DNA of 64,000 bases from Omphiscola glabra (GCA_964017045.1 OZ024806.1:5042488-5106487); one strand, 5' to 3'. Shown: positions 1 to 12,755, counted from the first letter of the stretch. Notes: generated by a model from the sequence alone, not told the origin. A program made the numbers and translations.

Positions 1-291
1 TGTGAATGTCGGTGACTTTTGGACATGTGAATGTCCGGTACCAGCTGATCGCTGACTACAGGTTAAAGACATTCGCAATATTCATGAACGTTTGGACCAG
101 TTATCAACCAGCTTACATCTGAATTCACTTGTAAGCAATTATTTTTCCTACTTGGTGTCTTCCTTATTAGCAACTACTTCTCCCATTAGGTGTCTTTCAA
201 AGTGAAAATAAACTATTGATATAATTAATACGCGTGCCGTATATGGGAATATACACACAAACGCACACGCAAACACACACACACGCATGAA

Positions 292-350
292 CAGTGGCGT
301 AGCTAGGGGTGCAGAGGGTGCGGACCGCACCGGGTGACACCCCCCAAGGG
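292..350 (+). mobile_element. hAT-like terminus (CAGTGGCGTAGC type)
   Basis: CAGTGGCGTAGCTAGGGGTG followed by GC-rich sequence is a very common terminus of animal hAT-type MITEs. I did not find the matching right end with a target duplication. Confidence 0.4.
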
Positions 351-439
351 GTTGACAACAAATTGAAAAATGCATATTTACAGACCATGCTCTGTCTAAC
401 CGAATGTCATTACAGGACAACAGATCAAACGTAAATTTT

Positions 440-720
440 ACACATGTAACCAATCCAAATGCGTGCTTTATTAAAAGTTCAAGGTTGATGCATCGGAAAT
501 GAGGGGACCCTATAACTAAGTCAGAAAAACACCGCTTTGAAGCTAATTTGATCGTGTGAATTGATGCTTAACATTTGAGCACGATTGTCAAACAGCACAA
601 GGCCTTTTACGTGCTGTCTGTGATTTCACGTTTATCTACTACCTTCACCTTTGGGCTGATCTACTTGAGGTAGTTAATCCTACACAGCAGTATCTGCAGA
701 TTTACTCTTGACCAAGTGCT
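440..720 (+). repeat. Dispersed repeat R1, copy 1
   Basis: It contains GCTTTATTAAAAGTTCAAGG, AACATTTGAGCACGATTG and GGGCTGATCTACTTGAGG. The reverse complement of these blocks recurs in order at 21665-21150, so this is an interspersed repeat, type unknown. Confidence 0.55.
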
Positions 721-1454
721 GACCAACCTAGAGGCCTTACGATTGTTTCTGTTGGGTGTGGCTTCATTACAAATTGTCTCCCTTGACCTTGATTACAAGT
801 AAACTCGGTTAATAGTCTTCGAATTAGAATACTTTAGAACGTACGAGATTGGCCGAGAAAGGGATACAATGCCGAACTCCTTTCGGCCACAACGTATGAA
901 TCATGGACCCAAGTAGATACTGGGTTAGGGACTGACGGGCCCGAAGGTATGAATCATGAACCCAAGTAGGTACTGGGTTAAGGACTGACCCGCAAAGTGT
1001 GCAACATAAGCCCACTAATGTAATTATACAAGGAATAAAGTTATTAGTTTTGTCTGTAGATTTGCAGGCACAGGCTTGGCGTAATCAGGGGTGATGATGG
1101 TGGGGATGATTGTCGTTTTAGAAATAGTTTAAAATCTCCCGCTTTTAGCTATACTGTTATAACAAATGGTACAAGCATTATATAGTACACTTATTACTTT
1201 CATTATGTGCATAGATTAATTAGACACGAAAAATCTATGTCAATATAACAATATATGTTAAGCTTTACTTTGTTTCTGTTTGGTTTTTGCGCCCACTCCT
1301 ATTTTTTGTCTTTGTTGAGGTAGGATATCTATATTTATATATTATGTAAATTTGATTTTTACTTATTTATATGTTTTGTTGTTGTACTGATGAAGGCATG
1401 TGCAGAAACGTTTACTTATGTATAATGTACAATTACTAGTAAAGCTTAGTTGTT

Positions 1455-4400
1455 GAAACTGCTTTGAATCCAACCTAAAGTTTGTATGGAACTGCTTGGT
1501 ATCCAACCTAAAGTTTTTATGGAACTGCTTGGTATCAAAACTAGAATTTGTATGGAACTGCTTGGTATCCAACCTAAAGTTTGTATGGAACTGCTTGGTA
1601 TCCAACCTAAAGTTTGTATGGAACTGCTTGGTATCCAACCTAAAGTTTGTATGGAACTGCTTGGTATCCAACCTAAAGTTTGTATGGAACTGCTTGGTAT
1701 CCAACCTAATGCTTGTATGGAACTGCTTGGTATCAAAACTAGAGTTTGTATGGAACTGCTTGGTATCAAAACTAGAATTTGTATGAAACTGATCGGTATC
1801 CAACCTAAAGTTTTTATGGAACTGCTTGGTATCAAAGCTAGAGTTTGTATGAAACTGATCGGTATCCAACCTAAAGTTTGTATGGAACTGCTTGGTATCC
1901 AACCTAAAGTTTGTATGGAACTGCTTGGTATCAAAACTAAAGTTTGTATGGAACTGCTTGGTATCAAAACTAGAGTTTGTATGGAACTGCTTGGTATCCA
2001 ACCTAATGCTTGTATGGAACTGCTTGGTATCAAAACTAGAGTTTGTATGGAACTGCTTGATATAAAAACTAGAGTTTGTATGGAACTGCTTGGTATCCAA
2101 CCTAAAGTTTTTATGGAACTGCTTGGTATCAAAACTAGAGTTTGTATTGAACTGCTTGGTATCAAAAGTAGAGTTTGTATGGAACTGCTTGGTATCCAAC
2201 CTAAAGTTTGTATGGAACTGCTTGGTATCAAAACTAGAGTTTGTATGAAACTGATCGGTATCCAACCTAAAGTTTTTATGGAACTGCTTGGTATCCAACC
2301 TAAAGTTTGTATGGAACTGCTTGGTATCCAACCTAAAGTTTGTATGGAACTGCTTGGTATCCAACCTAAAGTTTGTATGTAACTGCTTGGTATCCAACCT
2401 AAAGTTTATATGGAACTGCTTGGTATCAAAACTAAAGTTTGTATGGAACTGCTTGGTATCAAAAGTATAGTTTGTATGGAACTGCTTGGTATCCAAACTA
2501 AAGTTTGTATGGAACTGCTTGGTATCAAAGCTAGAGTTTGTATGAAACTGATCGGTATCCAACCTAAAGTTTGTATGGAACTGCTTGGTATCCAACCTAA
2601 AGTTTGTATGGAACTGCTTGGTATCCAAACTAAAGTTTGTATGGAACTGCTTGGTATCCAACCTAAAGTTTATATGGAACTGCTTGGTATCAAAACTAAA
2701 GTTTGTATGGAACTGCTTGGTATCCAACCTAAAGTTTGTATGGAACTGCTTGGTATCAAAACTAGAGTTTGTATGAAACTGATCGGTATCCAACCTAAAG
2801 TTTTTATGGAACTGCTTGGTATCCAACCTAAAGTTTGTATGGAACTGCTTGGTATCCAACCTAAAGTTTGTATGGAACTGCTTGGTATCCAACCTAAAGT
2901 TTGTATGTAACTGCTTGGTATCCAACCTAAAGTTTATATGGAACTGCTTGGTATCAAAACTAAAGTTTGTATGGAACTGCTTGGTATCCAAACTAAAGTT
3001 TGTATGGAACTGCTTGGTATCCAACCTAAAGTTTATATGGAACTGCTTGGTATCCAACCTAAAGTTTGTATGGAACTGCTTGGTATCAAAACTAGAGTTT
3101 GTATGAAACTGATCGGTATCCAACCTAAAGTTTTTATGGAACTGCTTGGTATCCAACCTAAAGTTTGTATGGAACTGCTTGGTATCCAACCTAAAGTTTG
3201 TATGGAACTGCTTGGTATCCAACCTAAAGTTTGTATGTAACTGCTTGGTATCCAACCTAAAGTTTATATGGAACTGCTTGGTATCAAAACTAAAGTTTGT
3301 ATGGAACTGCTTGGTATCAAAAGTATAGTTTGTATGGAACTGCTTGGTATCCAAACTAAAGTTTGTATGGAACTGCTTGGTATCAAAGCTAGAGTTTGTA
3401 TGAAACTGATCGGTATCCAACCTAAAGTTTGTATGGAACTGCTTGGTATCCAACCTAAAGTTTGTATGGAACTGCTTGGTATCCAAACTAAAGTTTGTAT
3501 GGAACTGCTTGGTATCCAACCTAAAGTTTATATGGAACTGCTTGGTATCAAAACTAAAGTTTGTATGGAACTGCTTGGTATCCAACCTAAAGTTTGTATG
3601 GAACTGCTTGGTATCAAAACTAGAGTTTGTATGAAACTGATCGGTATCCAACCTAAAGTTTTTATGGAACTGCTTGGTATCCAACCTAAAGTTTGTATGG
3701 AACTGCTTGGTATCCAACCTAAAGTTTGTATGGAACTGCTTGGTATCCAACCTAAAGTTTGTATGTAACTGCTTGGTATCCAACCTAAAGTTTATATGGA
3801 ACTGCTTGGTATCAAAACTAAAGTTTGTATGGAACTGCTTGGTATCAAAAGTATAGTTTGTATGGAACTGCTTGGTATCCAAACTAAAGTTTGTATGGAA
3901 CTGCTTGGTATCAAAGCTAGAGTTTGTATGAAACTGATCGGTATCCAACCTAAAGTTTGTATGGAACTGCTTGGTATCCAACCTAAAGTTTGTATGGAAC
4001 TGCTTGGTATCCAAACTAAAGTTTGTATGGAACTGCTTGGTATCCAACCTAAAGTTTATATGGAACTGCTTGGTATCAAAACTAAAGTTTGTATGGAACT
4101 GCTTGGTATCAAAACTAGAGTTTGTATGGAACTGCTTGGTATCAAAACTAGAGTTTGTATGGAACTGCTTGGTATCCAACCTAAAGTTTTTATGGAACTG
4201 CTTGGTATCAAAACTAGAGTTTGTATTGAACTGCTTGGTATCAAAAGTAGAGTTTGTATGGAACTGCTTGGTATCAAAACTAGAGTTTGTATGAAACTGA
4301 TCGGTATCCAACCTAAAGTTTTTATGGAACTGCTTGGTATCCAACCTAAAGTTTGTATGGAACTGCTTGGTATCCAACCTAAAGTTTGTATGGAACTGCT

Positions 4401-5003
4401 TGGTATCCAACCTAAAGTTTATATGGAACTGCTTGGTATCAAAACTAAAGTTTGTATGGAACTGCTTGGTATCAAAACTAGAGTTTGTATGGAACTGCTT
4501 GGTATCCAACCTAAAGTTTTTATGGAACTGCTTGGTATCAAAACTAGAGTTTGTATTGAACTGCTTGGTATCAAAAGTAGAGTTTGTATGGAACTGCTTG
4601 GTATCCAAACTAAAGTTTGTATGGAACTGCTTGGTATCAAAGCTAGAGTTTGTATGAAACTGATCGGTATCCAACCTAAAGTTTGTATGGAACTGCTTGG
4701 TATCCAACCTAAAGTTTGTATGGAACTGCTTGGTATCCAAACTAAAGTTTGTATGGAACTGCTTGGTATCCAACCTAAAGTTTATATGGAACTGCTTGGT
4801 ATCAAAACTAAAGTTTGTATGGAACTGCTTGGTATCAAAACTAGAGTTTGTATGGAACTGCTTGGTATCCAACCTAAAGTTTTTATGGAACTGCTTTGTA
4901 TCAAAACTAAAGTTTGTATGGAACTGCTTAGTGTCAAACCTAAAGTTTGTATGGAACTGCTTTGTATCAAACCTAAAGTTTGTATAGAGCTGTTTAGTAT
5001 CCG
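1455..5003. repeat. 33-bp satellite, about 107 units, with higher-order repeats
   Basis: The unit is GGAACTGCTTGGTATCCAAC plus CTAAAGTTTGTAT. Main variants change CCAACCTAAA to AAAACTAGA(G) and TGCTTGG to TGATCGG. Because 33 is divisible by 3, four of six frames are open in the consensus. One minus frame is open for 1230 codons (5055-1363). Changes between variants are mostly amino-acid replacing in every open frame, which argues against coding. The array shows a 528-bp plus 330-bp super-period. Confidence 0.95.
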
Positions 5004-5004
5004 T

Positions 5005-5385
5005 TGGGCTGTGAGACCACGTGTGTAGCAGGGTCATGTTAAGCTGTGAGACCATGTGTGTAGCAGGGTCATGTAGGACTGTGAGACCATGTGTGTAGCA
5101 GGGTCATGTTGGGCTGTGAGACAACGTGTGTAGCAGGGTCATGTTGGGCTGTGAGAGTGAGACAACGTGGGTAGCAGGGTCATGTTGGGCAGTGAGACCA
5201 CGTGTGTAGCAGTGTCATGTTGTTCTGTGAGACCATGTGTGTAGCAGTGTCATGTTGGGCTGTGAGACCACGTGTTTAGCAGGTTCATGTTGGGCTGTGA
5301 GACCACGTGTGTAGCAGTGTCATGTTGGGCTGTGAGACAACGTGTGTAGCAGGGTCATTTTGGGCTGTGAGACCACGTGCTCACG
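5005..5385. repeat. 35-bp minisatellite, about 11 units
   Basis: The unit is GGGCTGTGAGACCACGTGTG plus TAGCAGGGTCATGTT. It abuts the 33-bp satellite directly. Many units hold a CACGTG E-box core. Confidence 0.92.
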
Positions 5386-5639
5386 GATGTAGTACATAAA
5401 TGGACGAAACGCTCCCGCCAGTGCTGTGATATTTAGTGGTAAATTACGAAACAATTATGTTAATAAACGCATAATTATATCCATTAAGAGCCTGACGGAG
5501 ATCGCAAAGTTGGTCATAGCACTCACTTGGCTAGAGAAGACCTACATTAATATGACGTCACAGGCTGGGGGAAAAAATATTAATTCAACTTCGGTTCAAG
5601 TTTATGAGAAAATAAACGAAAGTAATATCTTTATCCAAT

Positions 5640-6115
5640 AACTCAAATCTATATGTAATAAGTCAAATCTATGCTTAATAAGTGAAATATGTATGTAATA
5701 GTTCAAATTAATACGTAATAAGTCAAGTCTATGCATAAAACTTCTACGGAATAGGGCAAATCTACTTGTGAAAATTCTACGTAATATGGCAAGTCTATAC
5801 GTAAAACTTCTACGGAATAAGGCAAATCTACGTGTAAAAATTCTACGTTATATGGCAAGTCTATACGTGAAACTTCTACGGAATAAGGCAAATCTACGTG
5901 TAAAAATTCTACGTTATATGGCAAGTCTATACGTAAAACTTCTAGGTAATAAATCAAGTCTCTATGTTAAGCTTCTACATAATAAGTCAAGTCTATATGT
6001 TAATCTTTGATGTAATAAGTCAAGTCTATATGTTAATCTTTGATGTAATAAGTCAAGTCTACATGTTAATCTTTGATGTAATAAGTCAAGTCTATATGTA
6101 CAACTTTTATGTAAT
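5640..6115. repeat. Two related minisatellites, about 66-bp and 33-bp periods
   Basis: First part (5700-5950): alternating units built on GGCAAGTCTATACGTAAAAC and GGCAAATCTACGTGTAAAAA. Second part (5950-6110): AATAAGTCAAGTCTATATGT plus TAATCTTTGATGT units. AAGTCTAT is common to both. Confidence 0.85.
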
Positions 6116-6189
6116 ACATCACCGTTTCTTGTAGATGAAGTAAAAAAAAAATTAAATTTTGTTCGGCAGGGCATTACACACAGCATCGC

Positions 6190-6543
6190 CTAGTTTAGTC
6201 CCGTCCACTCTTCGATGTTATCTTCCCATCTTCTTCTATGTCTTCCTCTTCTTCTCCTTCCTCTCTTTGTGCCCTTCATGATTTCTTTGGCGAGCCCTTG
6301 TTTTCTTGTCACGTGGCCATACCATTCCAGTTTGCGCTTTTTTAGATTCACCCGGAGGTCATCATACTGCCCAATTGCTTGACGAATCCCTTCTTTCACT
6401 TTTTCGTTAGCGATATGGTCTCTATATCAGATTTCAAGAATATTTCTGAAACATCTCATCTCCATCGCCTTTATTTTTCTTTCAAGTTCTGCTGTTAATG
6501 TCCAGGACTCACAGGCATATAAGAAAATGGAGACGTACTTGCG
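6190..6543 (-). pseudogene. Non-LTR retrotransposon RT C-terminal remnant
   Basis: The minus frame reads YACESWTLTAELERKIKAME, then MRCFRNILEI, a TGA stop, YRDHIANEKV and KKRKLEWYGHVTRKQGLAKE, ending RRWEDNIEEWTGLN. This is the well-known C-terminal end of endonuclease/RT LINE proteins (the WYGHV and RWEDNI motifs). One internal stop and the missing upstream RT domain make it a dead 5'-truncated copy. Confidence 0.82.
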
Positions 6544-6597
6544 ATATTTTTTTTTAATGAAGGAAACATGAAACGTGTTTATGAAAGAATTTTAGCC

Positions 6598-6681
6598 ATT
6601 GACATAACCGCTTCTTAATATATGTTCAATTACGTACATGACATAACCGCTTCTTAATATATGTTCAATTACGTACATGAC
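6598..6681. repeat. 41-bp tandem duplication
   Basis: ATTGACATAACCGCTTCTTA plus ATATATGTTCAATTACGTAC, present twice in a row. Confidence 0.8.
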
Positions 6682-6904
6682 ATGAACGCAAATATAAATT
6701 AAAGGACTGATTGGACAAATTATCTCGTCGACTTTAAGACAAAGACTCTCTTATTAAGTTTAAACAGAATGTAGGCGACACTTGTTAAGTTCAAACAGAA
6801 TGTGTGCTACACTAGGCGCACGTGAACTCTAAACAAAAATCGTACTTTAAAATTAGGTATTTATTTTAAACAACACATAAATACAAAGTTTTTCTTTTAA
6901 TTGT

Positions 6905-7010
6905 ATAGAAGATTTAGTTATCGGCAACGAATCTATATGCCAAGTTTCAGATCGATAGGTGGACGAGATGTGGTTCAATTAGCCGTCCGAAGATTTTACC
7001 ACCCAGCCAG
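6905..7010 (+). repeat. Dispersed repeat R4, copy 1
   Basis: It contains ATGCCAAGTTTCAG and CAATTAGCCGTCCGAAGATT, both shared in order with 63815-63910. Confidence 0.55.
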
Positions 7011-8097
7011 AAAGAAACACGCGAACCAAAGCGAGGTTAATACACATTTAAAAAGCACTGATTTTATGACGTTGGAAAATAATAACATTTGAAAGCTTCT
7101 CTGATCCGATTTGAAAATCATCAAACCTTTTATAAAGTAAATAAATAGGCATACTTTTTTTTTAATCACTAATGTCTACCTACTTTTTAAAAAAAATCTG
7201 GACACAGTTGTTTACTCGTGCCAGGTTGCCACGCCGATGGCCTCGTTTTAGTTTCGTGGGAAATACTACTCTGTCTCACAAGAGGATAATTAATATAATT
7301 TTTCCTTTAATTTTTTTTTTTAAAGAGAAGGATTTCATTTAACCCTTGAATTGTTACGCTTGTAGATAAATAAGGCGTAGATCTGAGCATGCGTGCAGAC
7401 CTACATAGTTCATACATGGTTTTAATAATACATGAACAGCATGTCAACCACAATGACACCCTATTGTTGCCTAGCCTTGTGTATTTAATTACATAATGTT
7501 ATGACCTTCGTCAAACACCCCGGCACTACGCAATTTACGACAATACATCTTCTGGTAACCATATCCTCCATTCACATTTTGGCGTACCTTGCATTGCGTA
7601 AAATGATTAATTATTGGTTGACGTAAACGTACTTTAAAATAGAGTTGTACTGTTGTGTGGGCCATTCAAATCTGAAAATGTTTTGAAATTACGAGAAACA
7701 AAGTGTACACGGGTTTAAAATGATGAACATCTCGACCATCACAATTCATATTTATAATAACTAATTGGAATAACAACACATTAGATACTTACTAATATTC
7801 CACAGGTTGGATTTGTCTCGTAATCCAAACTTCGTGATTTGATCGTTGTTTTTCTTTACCCAGCCTCGAAGACTGAAATGCCAGCTTGGATAAGCCGAGG
7901 CCAGCGCGAGCAGTTCTCTCTGAGTACGTGCGTTTATCTCAAGTGGGGACTAAGGCGCCACTCGTGTTTACTCTACGCCACGCTGTGAGGCATGTTTTCA
8001 AGAGTGGGAAAAAGGGGGGGGGGGGAGGGCGGGCTCAATCTTCGCCACATGAGCTCCTGGCTCTTATGTACCTGTACAAAGGTAGGTATTGAAACAG

Positions 8098-8360
8098 TCT
8101 GGAGTAGTGTGACCTTGTTATTGAGGAATAAGGTGCGACCTAATTATTCTGGAGTAAGGTGTGACCTTATTATCCTAAGGTAATGAGACCTAATAAGAGT
8201 GTAGAAAAGATAATGGAAACTAAATTTTTCTGGTTTAAGGTGTGACCTGTTAGTCCCACCTGGGGTGGTCCAAGATATTTACAGTGCCAACTGGGGTGGT
8301 CCAAGATATTTACAGTGCCACCAGAGGTGGTCCAAGATATTTACAGTGCCACCACAATAA
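8098..8360. repeat. Degenerate 25-30-bp repeats and a 3x 31-bp array
   Basis: 8098-8250: diverged copies of CTGGAGTAAGGTGTGACCTT. 8255-8350: three copies of TGGGGTGGTCCAAGATATTT plus ACAGTGCCA. Confidence 0.75.
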
Positions 8361-8589
8361 ATTATGCAGGTGGCTGAAAACCCCGCCACCCTATTAACAG
8401 TATATAAAAAAAAACATTGCCGCCCACTCAGCCCCCCTACGCCAGCGGACCACTCAGCCCCCTACACCAGTGGACCACTCAGCCCCCCCCACTTCCTACG
8501 CCAGTGGACCTGGTCATTATTATCATTATCATCCCCCCAAATTCTGTCGGGCAAGATATTGTGTGAATACAATGGTAGGGAAAGAATGA

Positions 8590-8680
8590 TCTCGATAAAG
8601 TCAGGCACATGGATCTAGATGAAACCCCAGGCAAGGAGGCTCTCGATAAAGTCAGGCACATGTATCTAGATGAAACCCCT
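8590..8680. repeat. 46-bp-spaced tandem duplication
   Basis: CTCGATAAAGTCAGGCACAT followed by CTAGATGAAACCCC occurs twice (8591 and 8642). Confidence 0.75.
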
Positions 8681-8811
8681 ATCCCAACTCATTTAAAATA
8701 TAATTTCAATTTTTTAAAAAAAATACTTTAAAAATTCCACGGTGCATTTTAACTGTAACAAAACAAATAGTCCTACATTTTAATGGATTTAATTGCTAGG
8801 ATGTACCCATT

Positions 8812-9155
8812 AGGCAGACAGTTTTACCTGTCAGGATGTACCCATCAGGTAGTCGGTTCTACCTGTCAAGATGTACCCATCAGACAGTCGGTTCTACCTG
8901 TCAGGATGTACCCATCAGGCAGTCGGTTCTACCTGTCAGGATGTACCCATCAGGCAGGCAGTTCTACCTGTCAGGATGTACCCATCAGGCAGTCAGTTCT
9001 ACCTGTCAGGATGTACCCATCAGGTAGTCAGTTCTACCTGTCAGGATGTACCCATCAGGCAGTAAGTTCTACCTGTCAGGATGTACCCACCAGGCAGTAA
9101 GTTCTACATGTCAGGATGTACCCACCAGGCAGTCGGTTCTACCTTTCAGGAAGAC
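8812..9155. repeat. 35-bp minisatellite, about 10 units
   Basis: The unit is CAGGATGTACCCATCAGGCA plus GTCGGTTCTACCTGT. Diverged half-units (GACGG...TACCTGTCAA) continue to about 9325. Confidence 0.92.
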
Positions 9156-9530
9156 GGATTTTGCTTCTCCGCTATGTGGGTTTTACCAAAAGCGTAGGTG
9201 TGATGTATTCAGACAGTATTTACCTGTCAAATAGACGGGTTATACCTGCCAAATTGAAATAATTTACCTCTAACGTAGACGGGAGTTACATGTCAAGTAG
9301 ACGGCATTTACCTGTCAAGTAGACACAGTTCCTCATATGACTTTGACTTTAAGTTGATGCAAATAATTGATTATCAATTTTTAGATGACAAAACTTGGTA
9401 TGCTAATATTGTCATAGAGTTAAAAATAAAATTGGTAGAATCCAGTTACCAATGATATATTTTCCCCTTTGTTTTGATGAGCAGATTTCTAGTTTTGCAA
9501 TATAGATCATTTTATTCTATGCTAATCTAT

Positions 9531-9581
9531 TCCGGGCGCGAATCTTGTCCCCGGGCGCCAAAAACTCTAGCTACGCCGCTG
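9531..9581 (-). mobile_element. hAT-like terminus (CAGCGGCGTAGC type), inverted
   Basis: Read on the minus strand from 9581 it begins CAGCGGCGTAGCTAGAG and continues with a GC-rich stretch, like the terminus at 292 in opposite orientation. The adjacent 8 bases do not match those at 284-291, so the two are not shown to be one element. Confidence 0.35.
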
Positions 9582-9589
9582 GTTGTGCA

Positions 9590-10310
9590 GTATTGTTGTG
9601 CACAATAAACTAGCAAAATAAATAGATGTTGCATTTCTAATCTTAAAATCCCGGAAGTACGTCACTAGACTAATTGATTGTTTTACATACAGAAGTATTA
9701 AGATGAACCAGCTTCCTTTAGGCTCAAAGTATTGCTATTACTAATTAGTAGAAAATGACATAATGCCGTAATGCGATTAGTTTGCAAGTATAATAAATTA
9801 ACATTTAAAGAATTATCTGTAAACTGCATTTCAAAATATTTTTTTTAAGTTCCCACGGCCTTGGGTCTAACAGATAGTTTTCTAATGGTTTCAGATAACC
9901 AAGGAACACATTCTAGGTTAACTACATTTGTTTCCTTCCAACCGATAATTATTATTTTCACTAATATGTTCCTCATGATAGGGGCACACATTACGTAGAC
10001 AGTAAAGCAGACGACTCTCTTTTTAAAAATAGCCTTCCCACAATTCATGTTATTAGCCCCCTAAATCGTAAGCAAAACAAAACAACCAACAACAACAAAA
10101 ACAAAACAAAAACAAAACAAAAACAAAAAAGCCGTGTGAATAGGAGAACAAGATAGGGAAAACAAGGGACGTAATAAAGTGGCGTTTCAGAGGACATAAC
10201 AGCAGGATGGAAGTAGATGAGACAAGTTGAACTTTACTTGTTGTGAGTAGCGGTAAGAATATGATTGTGATTGGTTTTTGTTTAAACGCTCCTGCTAACA
10301 AAGAGGTTAC
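9590..10310. other. No gene seen
   Basis: AT-rich unique-looking sequence. A (AAAAC)n-like stretch lies at 10075-10130. Open frames here lack protein-like composition. Confidence 0.5.
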
Positions 10311-10311
10311 A

Positions 10312-10620
10312 AGAAGTAAAATAAGATAAGATAAGATTCTCTTATTGATCTAAATAAATGAAATGTTTTTTATTACTATCATTATAAGAAGTTTTTTATG
10401 TAGTACCCCAACCTAGGGCTGGGCTCACCACGCTGAACATACAAGGTACCCCAACCTAGGGCTGGGCTCACCACGCTGAACATATTCATTTTCAGCACAT
10501 AAATTAATACATATTTCAACCAAGAGAACATTTTACTTTTACAATTATAGCAATGTAAACATAAGACATCTAAAGTATTTCTATTAGGGAGAAATCAGCC
10601 ATCATTGCAGTGAACAAGAG
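10312..10620 (-). mobile_element. 3' UTR and tail of the same LINE family
   Basis: On the minus strand TGTGCTGAAAATGAATATGT, AAAAAACATTTCATTTATTT and GATCAATAAGAGAATC are followed by three TATCT-type units. This matches the 3' ends at 36.6 and 50.4 kb. An internal 41-bp tandem duplication (10403-10482) is specific to this copy. Confidence 0.55.
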
Positions 10621-10698
10621 GTGAAGAAAGTGATATAATTTAGGTATTGTTGATAGAAATAAATAAAAACTCAAGTAGCAAAATAAAAATAGAAATGA

Positions 10699-12755
10699 AG
10701 GGATAGTGAGGACTACTGGTAGCGATAGTGAGGACTGCTGGTAGGGATAGTGAGGACTACTGGTAGCGATAGTGAGGACTACTGGTAGCGATAGTGAGGA
10801 CTACTGGTAGCGATAGTGAGGACTACTGGTAGCGATAGTGAGGACTACTGGTAGGGATAGTGATGACTACTGGTAGCGATAGTGAGGACTACTGGTAGGG
10901 ATAGTGAGGACTACTGGTAGCGATAGTGAGGACTACTGGTAGGGATAGTGAGGACTACTGGTAGCGATAGTGAGGACTACTGGTAGCGATAGTGAGGACT
11001 ACTGGTAGCGATAGTGAGGACTACTGGTAGCGATAGTGAGGACCACTGGTAGCGATAGTGAGGACTACTGGTAGCGATAGTGAGTACTACTGGTATGGAT
11101 AGTGAGGACTACTGGTAAGGATAGTGAGGACTACTGGTAGCGATAGTGAGGACTGCTGGTATGGATAGTGAGGACTACTGGTAAGGATAGTGACGACTAC
11201 TGGTAGCGATAGTGAGGACTGCTGGTATGGATAGTGAGGACTACTGGTATGGATACCGAGGACTGCTGGTAGCGATAGTGAGGACTACTGGTAGCGATAG
11301 TGAGGACCACTGGTAGGGATAGTGAGTACTACTGGTATGGATAGTGAGGACTACTGGTAAGGATAGTGAGGACTACTGGTAGCGATAGTGAGGACTGCTG
11401 GTATGGATAGTGAGGACTACTGGTAAGGATAGTGAGGACTACTGGTATGGATATCGAGGACTGCTGGTAAGGATAGTGAGGACTACTGGTAAGGATAGTG
11501 AGGACTACTGGTAGCGATAGTGAGGACCACTGGTAGGGATAGTGAGGACTACTGGTAGCGATAGTGAGGACTACTGGTAAGGATAGTGGGGACTACTGGT
11601 AAGGATATTGAGGACTACTGGTAAGGATAGTGAGGACTACTGGTAAGGATAGTGAGGACTACTGGTAAGAATAGTGAGGACTACTGGTAGCGATAGTGAG
11701 GACTACTGGTATGGATACCGAGGACTGCTGGTAGCGATAGTGAGGACTGCTGGTAAGGATAGTGAGGACTACTGGTAAGGAAAGTGAGGACTACTGGTAA
11801 GGATAGTGAGGACTACTGGTAGCGATAGTGAGGACTACAGGTAGCGATAGTGAGGACTACTGGTATGGATATCGAGGACTGCTGGTAAGGATAGTGAGGA
11901 CTACTGGTAAGGATAGTGAGGACTACTGGTAGCGATAGTGAGGACTACTGGTCTGGATACCGAGGACTGCTGGTAAAGATAGTGAGGACTACTGGTAAGG
12001 CTAGTGAGGACTACTGGTAAGGATAGTGAGGACTACTGGTAGCGATAGTGAGGACTACTGGTAGGGATAGTGAGGACTACTGGTAGAAATAATGAGGACC
12101 ACCGCTAGGGATAGTGAGGATTACCGGTAGGGATAGTGAGGATTACCGGTAGGGATATTGACGACTACTGGTAACGATAGTGAGGACCACTGGTAGGGAT
12201 ACTGAGGACCACTGGTAGGGATACTGAGGACCACTGGTAGGGATACTGAGGACCACTTGTAGGGATAGCGAGGACCACTGGTAGGGATACTGAGGACCAC
12301 TGGTAAGGATACTGAGGACCACTGGTAGGGATAGTGAGGACCACTGGTAGGGATACTGAGGACCACTGGTAGGGACAGCGAGGACTACTGGTAGTGATAG
12401 TGAGGACCACTGGTAGGGATAGTGAGGACTACTGGTAGGGATAGTGAGGACTACTGGTAGGGATACTGAGGACCACTGGTAGGGATAGCGAGGACCACTG
12501 GTAGGGATACTCAGGACCACTGGTAGGGATAGTGAGGACCACTGGTTGGGATAGTGAGGACCACTGGTAGGGATAGTGAGGACTACTGGTAGCGATAGTG
12601 TGGACCACTGGTAGGGATAGTGAGGACCACTGGTAAGGATAGTGAGGACTACTGGTAGGGATAGTGAGGACTACTGATAGGGATAGTGAGGACCACTGGT
12701 AAGGATACTGAGGACCACTGGTAAGGATACTGAGGACTAATGGTAGGGATAGTGT
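10699..12755. repeat. 22-bp minisatellite, about 93 units
   Basis: The unit is GATAGTGAGGACTACTGGTA plus GC. Left of about 12110 units mostly read GCGATAGTGAGGACTAC. To the right they mostly read GGGATACTGAGGACCAC, so the array has two sequence domains. A variant CCGAGGACTGC recurs every few units. Confidence 0.95.

Larger units (their letters stand above)
6570..7880. other. No gene seen
   Basis: AT-rich DNA with the R4 repeat (6905-7010) and nothing else I can support. Confidence 0.5.

Noticed and set aside
7886..8183. Two overlapping short plus-strand ORFs near a G-tract
   Set aside because: Low-complexity GGGG-driven composition, no recognisable domain or splice context.
8783..9234. Plus-strand ORFs with CTHQAV/CQDVPIRQ repeats
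   Set aside because: By-product of the 35-bp minisatellite; three frames give the same repeat peptide.
292..9581. A single 9.3-kb hAT element between the two CAG(T/C)GGCGTAGC termini
   Set aside because: The flanking 8-mers (CGCATGAA and GTTGTGCA) do not match, so no shared insertion event is shown.
12121..12520. Three overlapping minus-strand ORFs rich in YPYQWSS-type repeats
   Set aside because: They are the 22-bp minisatellite read in three frames; the same repeat peptide appears in each.
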